From: Antedon bifida
Taxonomy: Eukaryota > Echinodermata > Crinoidea > Comatulida > Antedonidae
Reading direction: 5' to 3'
Assembly: GCA_963402885.1 (NCBI GenBank)
Contig: OY727093.1
Span: forward strand, 21,761,409-21,825,408
DNA length: 64,000 nucleotides
How positions within the stretch are numbered: position 1 is the stretch's first letter; every line of letters starts with the position of its first letter. Made by a program: the position numbers and the translations under genes. This document shows, one piece after another, positions 1 to 12,200 of the stretch. Under the pieces are notes generated by a model. The model was given only the letters and a program-made list of their open reading frames with translations. It was not told where the DNA came from and ran no database searches.

Positions 1-1240
1 CGATACCATTTTCAAAAGTACAAACTTATATTATCACATTGGTATTTGGGTTCATTACAATATAAGAGATAGTCACAATTTATTATGTATATAAAAGACA
101 GCCCTGAAAATGGAAATAATTTGTGGAACAAAAATTGTGATAATTCCGAAACCCTGAACCGGATAATCATTAGAGACCCCTAATTTTTTCCGAATTATAT
201 GCTCTACAATTTGAAATTAATTTGGAACCAATCTGACTAGTTTTCGACATATAGGATCCAAAACATCGCCGAAAATAACCGTTTTTAGCCACCAACGAAG
301 TAAACAAATTGTATGAACTACGCCATTTTTCGATAAAATAATTACATAAAATTACGGTTTTTAGTAATATATTTTGTATATCAACATTGTAAAATAAAAT
401 CTATGATATTACATGTTTATTAAACTCTCAAAGACAACATTACTTCATGGCACACATGAGAAAATTCTTCTGCAGTGTGTTGATTCGCATCAACCAATTA
501 AAGGATGAGAATCCAAAATCGTTCCACCGTGAGCCCTCATAGACTCTCTTTTCCCTCTCTTTGGGTTCAGTATCTTGGACCTATAAATTAGCCGAATTTC
601 AAAGGTTTCGGTCGTAGATATATAGCTTTCGCGTTGATAAAGCTTCTTTATGATTATGTCCTCTGGGAATATAGCTGCCTAAAGGCATGGCGCAAAAATA
701 TATATTTATCAATCCAAAGGCAAGTAGTTTACTTTATGAATTACATTTTTGTTCTGTACAGTTGGCCAGACTGTTTACTACTGATATGATTGTTCAACAA
801 AAATAATTGCTATAATAAATCATTATATCTGAAGAAAGAACAATGATTAAAACTCAAAAAGTCAAGCAGCGTTTTTCTTTTTATATTGTCATTCATATTT
901 AGTCCATTCCAAAAACCACCCTCACCATGGCATATGCTTGTACCCTAATGAAACTTACACAGTACAGTTCAGAATTTCTTGATGTTATTGTTACGTCGTT
1001 AAAAATCTTGGATTTAACAAGAAAATTTGATTAGATATGCAATTTGTATCCACCTCATGCCAGAAATGTTTTACCATGAATGTGATTTTTGACTGGATTA
1101 ATGTACAGTATTTTTATTTATATATAATTGCCATTTCCTTTTGTATTTTTGTTGATTTGGATTGAAATCATTTTTGTATTTAAACTAAAGTGGATACTTT
1201 CTTTCCCTTTTCAGGGAATTTATTATTTCAATGTATATTG
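1..1240. other. Non-coding AT-rich DNA, no gene recognised
   Basis: I see no exon with splice sites and recognisable protein similarity here. It may be an intron of TRAF3IP1, whose 5' exons are not in view, or intergenic DNA. Confidence 0.5.
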
Positions 1241-1850
1241 GCCTTTGGCCCTAATACAAACAAATAAAAAATAACTATAACTTAAGATAATGGTTTCTTC
1301 TTTCAAAAGCAAAGTAGACGTATTTTCCTAAATTATAAGTAAAATTTGTGTTGGAAAGTAATAAACATAGCTTATTAATAGAAGGAAAAACACGAATAAA
1401 TCTTGGAATAAAACTTTTTCTTAAATCATTGTAAAATGTGCATTGCAAAATAAAATGATATTCATCCTCAATAATGTTCTTTTTACATAATTTACACGTT
1501 CTCTTATACCTTTCTACACCCTCCCATCTGCCCTTTTCAATTTCTAGCTCTAATATCCCTAAACGTAACTTAGTTAATAATCTTCTTTGTTTATTAATTA
1601 AATTAATGATGTTGGTCAAGTGATAACTTAAACATATTTCTTTTTTATAAAGAGAAAAGAGCTTTAACTTATTATGTAAACTAAATTTTTGAATGCATTT
1701 TTGTTTTTCAATATCACATAAGCGCAACTTAAATTCTCTCAAAAATAAACCTTTACTATTAACAAGATACAAAGAATGATCAATTTGGTTAATATAAAAT
1801 GCTTTATATATGTTTTTTTCTTCAATTAGATTCTGATTCGGATAAAGGTA
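1240..1850 (-). mobile_element. LINE 3' fragment with zf-RVT-like C-terminal domain
   Basis: On the minus strand a 165-residue reading frame (1772 to 1275) carries a pattern typical of the C-terminal tail of non-LTR retrotransposon polyproteins: an LTKLRLGILELE segment, then a CKLC...DEYHFILQC zinc-knuckle-like Cys/His cluster, then aromatic-rich sequence. No reverse transcriptase is present upstream of it, so this is a 5'-truncated copy. After the stop comes a short AT-rich tail reaching about 1240. The clade cannot be fixed from this tail alone. Confidence 0.7.
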
Positions 1851-2239
1851 TGTTTCGATACTCTAAAACATGGTCTTTAGCTTCTTTTTCTTTCTTTGTT
1901 TATATCTCATCGGTGTCTGTTATTAGCCTTATGTTGCAAAGGTATATTTTGCTAATGTGATGTATCGTTTCATTTTTTGTATAGTGTAGTTGGTTACCCT
2001 TTATAGTACTCTGTAGATTCTGTATGTAGAAAATTCTTTATAGTGTTAAACAGTATTGCCTTTACAAAAAATTTTTTATTTTGGTATATCAAATTGTTTT
2101 TTATTGCTTGATTTATTATGTCCAAGCCTGACTAGCCTGTATGCAATTGTTCTAGTTCTTATTGTAATTTACTAAAGTATTACAAGTAAAAAGGGAAATA
2201 AAAACTTTTTTTTTTATTTAAAAGGTAAGCTTTTTTTAA

Positions 2240-2400
2240 TGTAATTTTCATTTCATTTATTTATTTATTTATTTATTTGACCAACAAGCCATAAGATAAA
2301 TGAGATGAATTGGTCAGGGACTGCTAAAGTAATACGATTACTGTAACTACAAGAGTCAGCAGTCCCATGATCTAAACTAAAATAAATTTATAATAAACAA
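2240..2400 (-). repeat. Probable LINE/SINE 3' tail with (ATTT)n
   Basis: A run of ATTT repeats (about 2252-2279) is followed by a moderately complex segment containing short inverted words (GACTGCT and AGCAGTC). On the minus strand this reads as a retroposon 3' end finishing in an (AAAT)n tail, like the tails at 11225, 31945, 34735 and 49845. Confidence 0.4.
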
Positions 2401-2559
2401 ATAATGTATTAAGCCGTGAATATACAAAAAAAAGAACAATTACATAAGAGTAAGATTGATTGAACTGATTAGAATTGATCAGGAATGAATAACAAAAGAA
2501 TTAAAGGTAATTTCTGTATTTACTGTATATTTTACAAATACTAAAATCAACTCTAATTA

Positions 2560-5500
2560 GTTATCCGCACCTTAGCGGATAACTCCTTGTGATTGTATGA
2601 GATCATCATCAACATTTTTGGTTATCCGCAACACAAAAGTTGTGATTGTATGGATTTTTGTTTTCACCTGTGTTATTCTTTCTTTCCACAATTTTTTGCA
2701 CAGCCTATCTCTTAAACTTGTAAGCATAGCATTTTGTAACTTTACCAGAATTTTAACCTTTGCCTGAAGATGTCGTAATAAGGTTTTCGTTAGCGCCAGA
2801 GTTGCTCAGCATAACGTACGAGTGATTATATGAAATTCTATGATTGATCATAAATTCAGAACAATAAGTTATTTTTTATTGAAACTTAATGAAATCATAA
2901 TTTATATAAGGGGTCAACGGAATAAAAATGGCTTATTGCACAAGAATGTATGCCCGCACATTTGTAGTAGATTGAATTAATTTTGATGAACTTTAATGGC
3001 AAAATGATGACTCACTTTAATGGCAAAATGATGACGCACATGCACGTTAAACTTTAATAATCGTGTGCTAAAAAATGGGTAATTTAATGCAAATTTGTGA
3101 AAAATATTCCTATTTTTAATCATTTATAGCTCCTAAGAATGGCTGGTTCATAATTTATGAGCAACCATATAATTTCATAAATCACATGTAACTTATGCTG
3201 CGCGACTCTAACGTCATATAACGAAGTTTCTTGCACATCTACAGCTACAGGTCAATCTTTTGACAAAGTTCTACAATCTTATGTTGACCAGAATGACAGA
3301 TATTCGTGCAACACAATTCTTGGAAAGAAAAAAGAATAACAAAGAACATGAAAAAAGATCGTGACAATAACAAGGGTTATCCGCAACTAAGTTGCGTATA
3401 ACCCCAAAAAAAGATTGTGACAATAACAAGGGGTTATCCGCCAAATGCGGATAACCAAATAAATATATTTTGTACAAATTTGCATTCAATTACCTATTTT
3501 TTAGCAAACGATTAATAAATTTTAACGTGTACGTGCATCGTTATTTTGCAATTAAAGTTCATCAAAATAAATTAAATCTACTACTACAGAAAGTGTGAAA
3601 AACAAAATTCAATTGGAAAACCTTTTTTCTACGCTTTGTATAAGCCGTGCCCATAAGTGCGTGCGCAAAACGCAAACAAATTTAGAAAATTTCGATATGC
3701 TCAAAATGACCTAAAATGTACGCGAAATTAGATGAAATTAGAAATTAATTTAGCACATGTTGAAATTGAAATAAATATGAGTAATCATGTAATTTTGTGC
3801 GCAACATGCTACTTTTATCATGTCAAAAATTGCTCCATATTATGAAATACACTTTTGTAAAGTTTCATTAAAAAATTAATTTTACTTCAGAATTTATGAT
3901 CAACCATAACATTTCATAAAATCGTGTGTAACTTACGCTGTGCGACTCTAACGTCATATAACGAAGTTTCTTGCACATCTAGAGATAGAGGTCAATCTTC
4001 TGACAAAGTTATACAATCTTATTCTTATGTTAACAAGAATTAAAGATACGCTGCAGACAAAATTCAGGGGGAAAAAAGAAGAATAAGATAGGGGGTGAAA
4101 AAAATAAGATTAGAATAACATGAGTTACCTAATTTCATCTATACAGTATATTTTAATAACTTTGAATCAGTTATGAATCTGAATGAAAAGTGACCCACTT
4201 GATTAGAACTTATTATAGAAGCTGTTGAATTGTACATATGAATTCATATACTAATTGTGTCTATCTGATGTCATGACGTCATCATGGCCGGATGAATTTA
4301 AAAAGTTGGATTTTCATCTTTTTCGTGCCCAAAATTCTTAAAATTTTTATGAATGTAATTATTTATGTAACTCTGTTATATCTTCATGTTTCATTTTTAT
4401 GACTTCATCATGGTAAAAATTGGAATAAAAGATGGGTCTCGCAATTTCTTCTATGCTATATATTCTATAAATTTAAAACCATTAAACCATTACACTGTAT
4501 ATAACAAACTGTATATAATATATACGGTGTATTCTGTAAAAATACTGTATAATGTTATGACAACAAATAGACAGCATTCATAGTTTAATGTATGTTCATA
4601 TATTTTAACGATTTTATGAATTTCAATTTCAATGATCATAATTAAAAACTAGAAGCCATTTTGTATTGAAAAAAAATTTAATTCATATCAAGAGTCAACT
4701 TTCTGTGGATTAAAAATGGCATGTTTCACACAAATGCATTTAACATTTCAAATTGGTTTTTTTTGGGGTAGGGGGTAACATATGTATTCATTTTTATGAA
4801 CTTTAAATACAAAACCATGAAACTTATGCTTACCCCATTTACTCTTGGATTGTAATAATGTTCTTTTTCTCAGTTAATTCTCTTAAACACGATTAATAAC
4901 AATTTTAATTTTTTATGACGTTGTCATGTCAAAAAAATTAAATTTAAAAAAAATTAATCTATACAGTATATTTCAATCTGTTATGGCTCCTCAAAACGAA
5001 AAATCTTTTGAAATCTCATCGGAAAAATTGTTGGGTTCATTACGAACGTCGGAGGGAAGTCACCAATGGAAAAAAATAGGCCTACTCATCAGTAGGACAA
5101 CTGTAGTTGGCCGGAAATGACACTTAGCGTGCTAGCAAACGGCAGGACGATCGTACTGTAGCCTAATTTTTCCGCCGGTAAACATACCCGATAAGAAACA
5201 TTTTTTGCGTTCATTACGAACGTTAGGAGAAAGTCCCCAATGAAAAAAATAGGCCTACTCATCAGTAGGCAACTCTAGTTGGCCGAAAACGACACTTCAT
5301 AGCGCGCTAGCAAACTGCAAAACGATCGGCCGACCGTAAAGCGTCACGGTAGACAACCCAAGCGTCATGGTACCGTGACGCTTCAAGGGCCTGGGGAGAA
5401 CACTGTACTATGTATGGCACAATTCAGCAATATAAACATTATTTACTTCAGGTCACAGGATGGCATAATCATTTTCGGCGTTTTATTGTTGAGTATGCAT
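2560..5500. mobile_element. Decayed cluster of Helitron-like copies in both orientations
   Basis: The same 5' hairpin word that starts the 20.5-31.9 kb units (TTATCCGC...GCGGATAA followed by CTCCTTGTGATTGT) occurs on the + strand near 2562-2600. It also occurs on the minus strand twice near 3370-3450. Body segments typical of the family (the stretch ending in a GCGCAGCGTAAGTTACGCGC-like word, and the TGTAGCTGTAGATGTGCAAGAAA word) appear inverted at 3140-3300 and 3900-4090. 3'-body segments in + orientation lie at 4110-4580, with TGACGTCA at 4274. Segments at 2960-3120 and 3475-3595 are inverted copies of each other. The pieces are clearly more diverged than the tandem units further right. Confidence 0.6.
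5035..5330. repeat. Direct duplication, period 174 bp
   Basis: A segment beginning GTTCATTACGAACGT at 5035 recurs at 5209. It shares the words ATAGGCCTACTCATCAGTAGG, GTTGGCCG and GCTAGCAAAC in the same order. The two copies differ by scattered substitutions. A short palindrome (AAGCGTCA...TGACGCTT, about 5360-5383) follows. No gene is seen. Confidence 0.6.
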
Positions 5501-6176
5501 GGATAACGTCAGGGAACTCGTCACGATGACAAAAGTTAAATATCAATGATCACAAAAATTTCACAATATCTTTCAAATAATTTAGCTAATTAGCTTTTCA
5601 CTTCAGTGTGATCACTCATGAAATCAGATTATCGATCATATCTCCATAACTCGTCATAACATATCAATAAAATTCACTATACAAATAAAAATGCACGTGT
5701 ACGTTGAATCATGCTTGTGAAATCGCGCATGACCCTTTTATGATTGCATAACAAATATTTTAAAAGCTTAAAATGATGTTTTGATCAATTTAGAGCATGA
5801 ATTAGGTGTTTGTGTGTATGAAAAAATTACTGCACACAATTATTAAAAAGCGTAAAAAAAATAAAACTTTTTAAAAATCACTTTCTACTCACCACCCTTA
5901 AGTACATTCACCAAATTTGAGTCCATTCCGATTTACGTTACACAAAATGTTTAACTACTAATAATTCATAATAAATCATTATTTCTTGTTTTTATTACAG
6001 ATTCATTGTTTTTTTAAATAATATTTAATGTGTGCAATATTTTACACTTCTGTGGATAATTTTGTAATTGATACTGTATGTATTAGAATTAATTAATATA
6101 ACTAAATAATTATATTTAGAGTTTCTAGTTTATAGTTGAAAGGCACAAATCATTTACAATGGCATTTATTTTGCAG

Positions 6177-6237
6177 ATTATGACCACGATCAGAAAAGAC
6201 AAGATGCTGATACACTTCCTCCACAAGTCAATGCAAG
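6177..6237 (+). CDS. TRAF3IP1: TRAF3IP1 exon A (61 nt)
   Basis: The acceptor TTTTGCAG ends at 6176. The exon reads (x)AT-YDHDQKRQDADTLPPQVNA-AG and ends before a GTTGAT donor. It enters with two bases of a split codon, so a further upstream exon must end with one base over. The sequence is hydrophilic, like the variable linker before the RPSSARPAPP block. The weak donor makes the 3' border slightly less certain than the others. Confidence 0.75.
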
Positions 6238-9200
6238 GTTGATAATTATCAGCATTTTTATGAATACATAATTACATAGAGTTTGGAAGATAAAACATTG
6301 GATTTAAAATTACATGATATAATATTGTCATGATTTGGGTTACCATTGCACAGGTTTTCTAGGTTTTCTATTTTTAGGGTATATGCATTATCATGCAATA
6401 CCTTTTTGATTTTGTCAGAATCTTTGTTTCTTTATTCATTTATTCTTTCCTTAACATTATTTTTTCCATCAATGATCTTGAGATCTATTTCATCAAGCCA
6501 CATACATTTTTCAGTATATTCTTTATGGCCAGGAATCGCTGTAAGCTTTTCATAGTGCACAATAAAACATTATGAGGTCGCGCGATTTAATGAAATCACG
6601 TTTGTTATATCTTTACAACTAGCTATCAAAATTAAAGCACATTTGGTGCTCATAAATTTCAGATATTGCACCATATAGAAATAAAATTATGTGCGTAGCG
6701 CATACAATATACACATGCACATATTTTAAAATTAATTTTCGAATAAATTAAAGCACATTTGAAGCCATTTTAACACTAGTTTGAACAAGGCCATATACAT
6801 GGCTGCAGTCGCATGAAGTTAGTTTTTACCGACCAACTGACATAGGGAGCTGTAGAGTTGCACGTGACTAAAAATTGCACATAAATTTTACACGATTTCT
6901 GTTTTACAATTTCTTTTTAGCAATATCATCCTATAACTTACTTCAACTTTAAATCATGTTATATGAGCACTTTAAAAGTGTAAACTCGAATAATTTTGAA
7001 AATGTTATAAAAATGTGTGATTTTTCTGGTCCTCAGAAATGAAACAAAAATTTACCTATAGTCTACCTCTTATTTCACTAGGATTTTATTAAAAAAATAC
7101 CTATAGTCTACCTTATTTATTCAGTTCGCTGAATCTTATTTTTACCAACTGTAAGCAATATATTTGATAAAAGTATGTTTTACAAGGGAAAATAGTATTT
7201 ATCAAAACTTTTTGTTTACCACTACAATGTTGTAATTGAGTTGTGTACATATATTCAGCAATTAAAAACAATTTAAAGCATCCTCAAATTATTGTGCACA
7301 TATGTTTCAGCAAATTGGGAAAACATCCCTATTCGGGGCAAATTGTTTAACCTAAATTTGTTTTAATCGTCAATATTTAATTATCTAACTAAAGTTAATT
7401 AATCAATTCATTAGGTGTTAAAAATCACTACCAAAAGTAGTGTACTAACATTCTATATCATTGAGTAAAAATTATAAAAGTTATGCATGATTTACCGAAA
7501 TTTGCCCTTATGTAAATTTATATAGATTCAAGATTCTGACAAAATCAATCAATATATCTACATTTTTAAAAAACAATATATCTTATATATTTAAATCAAA
7601 GCATATAACCTTCGTCATAGTTACAAATTAAATCTAGTTATTTATACATTTTAGTGAGAATGATGTAGCATATGAACACTAATGATTTTGAATTGAGTAC
7701 ACACCATTTTACAAAGCCTTGTAGTTGTACCTATATATTAAAACCTACAAGGAAGTATTACGGCTTGAAGAGAGATCGGTAACGGTAAGCTGAAACCGCA
7801 TAGCTTGTTCCACATAAAATCTGTATCTATCCTGAACGGAAACCGCCCATCCACATTGTGTGTAAATGGACATAAAGAATAACAATAACATAGATTCTAT
7901 ATTTTTATTAATTAACCCCAAACCCTTACCGCTCTTCAGTATAAATTGGCCTTAATTCCTAATCAGCATTGCCAGAGTGATAAAATTTAACTTAGCCGTA
8001 GCCTGGCTCAAGTAATTCAATGCCAGATTGAGCTAAATAATGTCAAATCCCCACCAACCGTTGCATGTCTAAACAAGGTCTGTAAAACCCCAACTGACAC
8101 AAAATAAGGCCCACGTTGTTCAAAATTTATATTTCTAACTTTGTGTGTAATAACTAGTAATTTCTCCTAATATTTGGGGCACGAAAATTGTAAATGCAGA
8201 TGAACCAAAGAAACTGTGGTTTTAGCGTAATTAAGACAATTTTGAATTTTATAGAGCTGACAGATGTTCAGAAATTTCAAATAGGAAATAAAAATATATA
8301 AGAATCTCTGAGAAAACATTTTTAAAATAGAGCTGCTCGATGCCCAGAAATGGCACTTAACTTGAAATATGAAATAAAAATATATAAGTGTCTCCAGGAC
8401 CTCAGCCCCACCATGGTTGAGGCTGACGTAAGAAAATTTGGAAAAATAGAGCTGCTACGATACACAGAAATGGCATGTTTAATTTGAAATATGGGAAAAA
8501 TAAGAAGAAAAATTTTAAAAAAATTACAGCCACTAGGTCAACGGAAATTGGCCTTTTTTAAGGGGTTGGGGAGGAATAATAAATAATTTGTTGTTTAATT
8601 GGAAGCCAGTTAAGTTTATATAATATTGGTGTAATATGAGCAAATCTTGAAGTGCCGGATACAAGTCAAGCTGCAGTATTTAAAAGAAGTTGTAGTTTAT
8701 TAAGTTCTTTATTTGGTAGACCAAACAAAATGGCATTGTAGTAGTCTAACCTAATTAGTGCATGGACAAGTTTAATAAGCGAGGAGTGGGTTAAGGATTT
8801 GCGAATTGATCTTATGTTACGAAGGTGGTAGGTAACAGATTTACTAATGTTGTTGATATGTCTGGACATAGTCATTGCTGAGTCAAATACAACTCCGATA
8901 TTTCTAACCTCCAATGAAGAAATAAGACTTCTGTTTTACCAGGGTTAAAACAGAGCAATCCTGAACATCAACAACACAAGCTTCGATAACCGACTTCGCC
9001 TCATTAAACTCTGCTGGATTGAAGCTGATGTACAGTTGCGTGTCATCTGCGTACGCATGATATTGAACACAATGTCTCCTAATGATATCACTCAAGGGCG
9101 AGATGTAAACTAAAAACAATACTGGACCCAGTATTGATCCTTGAGGAACACCGCATTTCAGGTCGATAGAGGTGGATCTGACATTACCAATCTGGACCTT

Positions 9201-12200
9201 CCTAGAAGACAAATATGACTTGAACCAAGTCAGAGCAGATCCACGGATACCAATAGACAAGAGTCTTGCAATAAGAATGGAATGATCAATGGTATCAAAA
9301 GCTGCCGACAGGTCGAGGTACACAGCCAAAACACAATTTCCTTTATCCAGAGCTAAAATAATATCATTATGCACCTTAAGAATGGCTGACTCTGTACTGT
9401 GGTGCTTTCTATATGCTGATTAAAGAGGGTCGAAAAGATTATTGTCGTCAGGAAAATGTATGAGATCTAAAGCAACGCATTTCTCAAGGATCTTGGACAA
9501 GAAAGCGACATTAGAAGTAGGTCAAAAATTTGCCATGGAAGTATGATCCAATGAACCTTGCCACGCATTGGTGAGCAGCCTGCCGAATAGTCAATTGAGT
9601 CCGAAACGAAACCGATAGAGGAAATATAGTATGGAAGAAAATTTGACATGTTTTTGTAAAATATGATATGTTCGAAATTGCAAAATTTAAACAAAATATT
9701 ATTCTTGTTCTATGGTATATTATTTTTTTGGTTGTTCAAAAGCACAAAATTATGCCAGATTATGCTAAAAACGGCTAAATAAAGCCCTGGCATTATGCCA
9801 GATGCAGTGGGCCTCCAAAAAATGCCAAATAGCATAATAATGCCAGAAATGTTCCTAACCCATATCTAGTTGGACTTTTACTTTTTCAGTATTTTGTATT
9901 GGTTATACCATAAATCATAAAACAGTCATTTTGAGAATACATCTGTTTACCGTCTATAACACTTCTACTCTTTTCAATGGCTAGCTTCTCAGCCTAGCCT
10001 TCAAAAAATGTTTTAAATGGAAGTAGCAGATTAATTGAATAAAAGTTTACTTTAGCACTGACCGTGAGTACGTCGGAGGGCTATTACACTTTATTATAGG
10101 CATGCATTATTGCCAGCAACTTAAACAATATGCACACACTTGCGCTGTCCCTTTGTATGAATCGTTCAACATTGGGTCCAGCTCATTGTTGTTTACGCAT
10201 GATATATCATGTTCCATCCAGGCAAAGTTTATCGACACATTCGTCGTGTACTGTGTATCAACATACGCTACAGCAAAAGGGTATGAATTATGTTCGAAAT
10301 CTAGAGTACAGCTATTAATTATGTTCACGATCTGCAGTACAGCTATTAATTTAATTACTGTTTCGTTCCCACGCATAACCATTCACCGCGAGTTACTTAG
10401 ATAGTGCATTGTTTCTCTCTTTTTATCATAATTTACCATAAAACGAACATTTAAGACAAGGAATGACCTGGTTTAATGTTTTTAGAGTAATATATATTCA
10501 TTATTTTTACAAAACGTCACAATTGTAGTGAAGCATACTGTTAGAAATAATATTTTTATTTTCACAGTCGACAAATGACCAGGCCTAGCAGTGCCCGACC
10601 AGCTCCACCTAAAGTAAAGCAAGAAGCAGTACAAGACCCAAACATAAGGTAAATTTGCATTTTTATTTTACAAAATTAAACCAAATTGTATTTTACCTTA
10701 AGCCAGTTGACGTTGAGTTATACATACATGATCGTTCTTGTTTTCTTGGTTCTATCGAGCGTAGCTGGGTTCTTGATGCTGCAACCTAGCCTAGAACATT
10801 TTAATGCTGATATCTTGATCTATGCTTACACTAGACAAAATTTAAATTAAATGGCGTTTGTATTATAATTTAATTTGACTCTCTCTCTACACTATCAAAC
10901 TTTATGTGACAAAAAAATATTATGTGCCCATGGACATGATGATGTCATATTACTACCGTATTTGTGTATATCACTACAATGTTTGGGCTCATCACATTTT
11001 TTTGTCACATGAAGTTTGATAGTGTAAACAGAGCTTTACATTTTATCGGACCTTAAAAGTGTACAAAAAAGATGAAAAACATTATCAGTGTGTACATAGT
11101 TTGTTCACAGATTTAACGATTGTTAAGTTAAACTCAGTCCAACTTAATTGATTTTTACCCCTTTTCCTATAAAATCGTCATTAACTCAACGCAACTTGCC
11201 GCAATTCAACGTCAACTGGAAAACATGATTTTTTATTTTTTTTATTTATTTGGTATAACACTCAAAATGCAACAAAAGTTGAAAATCTTATGAGTTTACA
11301 AAAAGTACAACAATAATATATCTATACTAAAATGAACAGAAAAAAAACCCAATAATTACATCTTACAAAAATATAATATTGCACAAATTTAAAATTATTG
11401 ATTATTATTTGATCTAATTATTAGAAATTCAGAAATATATACAGGTTTAAATTATTTATTATTTATAAAGTCCTCTTAGAAATTAAATTCAAAATGTCAT
11501 TACAAAGATCAATACAATTACTGTATTATTATTTATTTATTTAAAAGTCTTATTGCACAAGGAAGGAATTTCCATAACGGTTAGTCCTACATCTAGGTAC
11601 ACTGTACTTGTTGAAGAAATGCAGTCAAGTCCTCTCGGGCTTGATGTTCTCAGGTATCCACAAAGTGAAACGCCCAGATGTCACCAGACTGTTTCCAAAT
11701 TTGGCATATACACTTAACCGTCTGTCTTGTAAGGATGTTACATTCAAGTTTTTTAAAGTGTCTTGGTACCCCGTGTAGTTGTTATAGCTGATGATGATCT
11801 TAAAGGCTCTTTTTTGAAGAAATTCCAACTGGGTGAATTGCTGTTTAGTGATTATCATGTTACGACTCTAGTTCTCAAGCCCTGCAGTATCTTAAATGGA
11901 TGAACCTTGAATCAAAACTTTCTTACAATGAAACTATTACTATGTTTAAGATTTTCCATAACTTAGCACCTTCATATCTTGGAAACAGATTTACCTTAAG
12001 AGATCCCCAATATAACACAAGATCAAAGGATACATTATATGTTGAAAAACCAAAAACTGAAATACAAAAAATGGAGTTTAACCTATTGCGGTGCTAAGTT
12101 ATGGAATAACCTAAACATAGAATCTAGAAATGCGACAAGTCTTGCTAAATTCAATGCACAAGACTTGTAGGCAGGTTAATTTCTATGTTTTATGATGTAT

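Noticed and set aside
10102-10404. Overlapping frames of 60-100 residues on both strands near 10.1-10.4 kb
   Set aside because: No splice sites, motifs or family likeness; frames on both strands overlap over non-conserved intron sequence.
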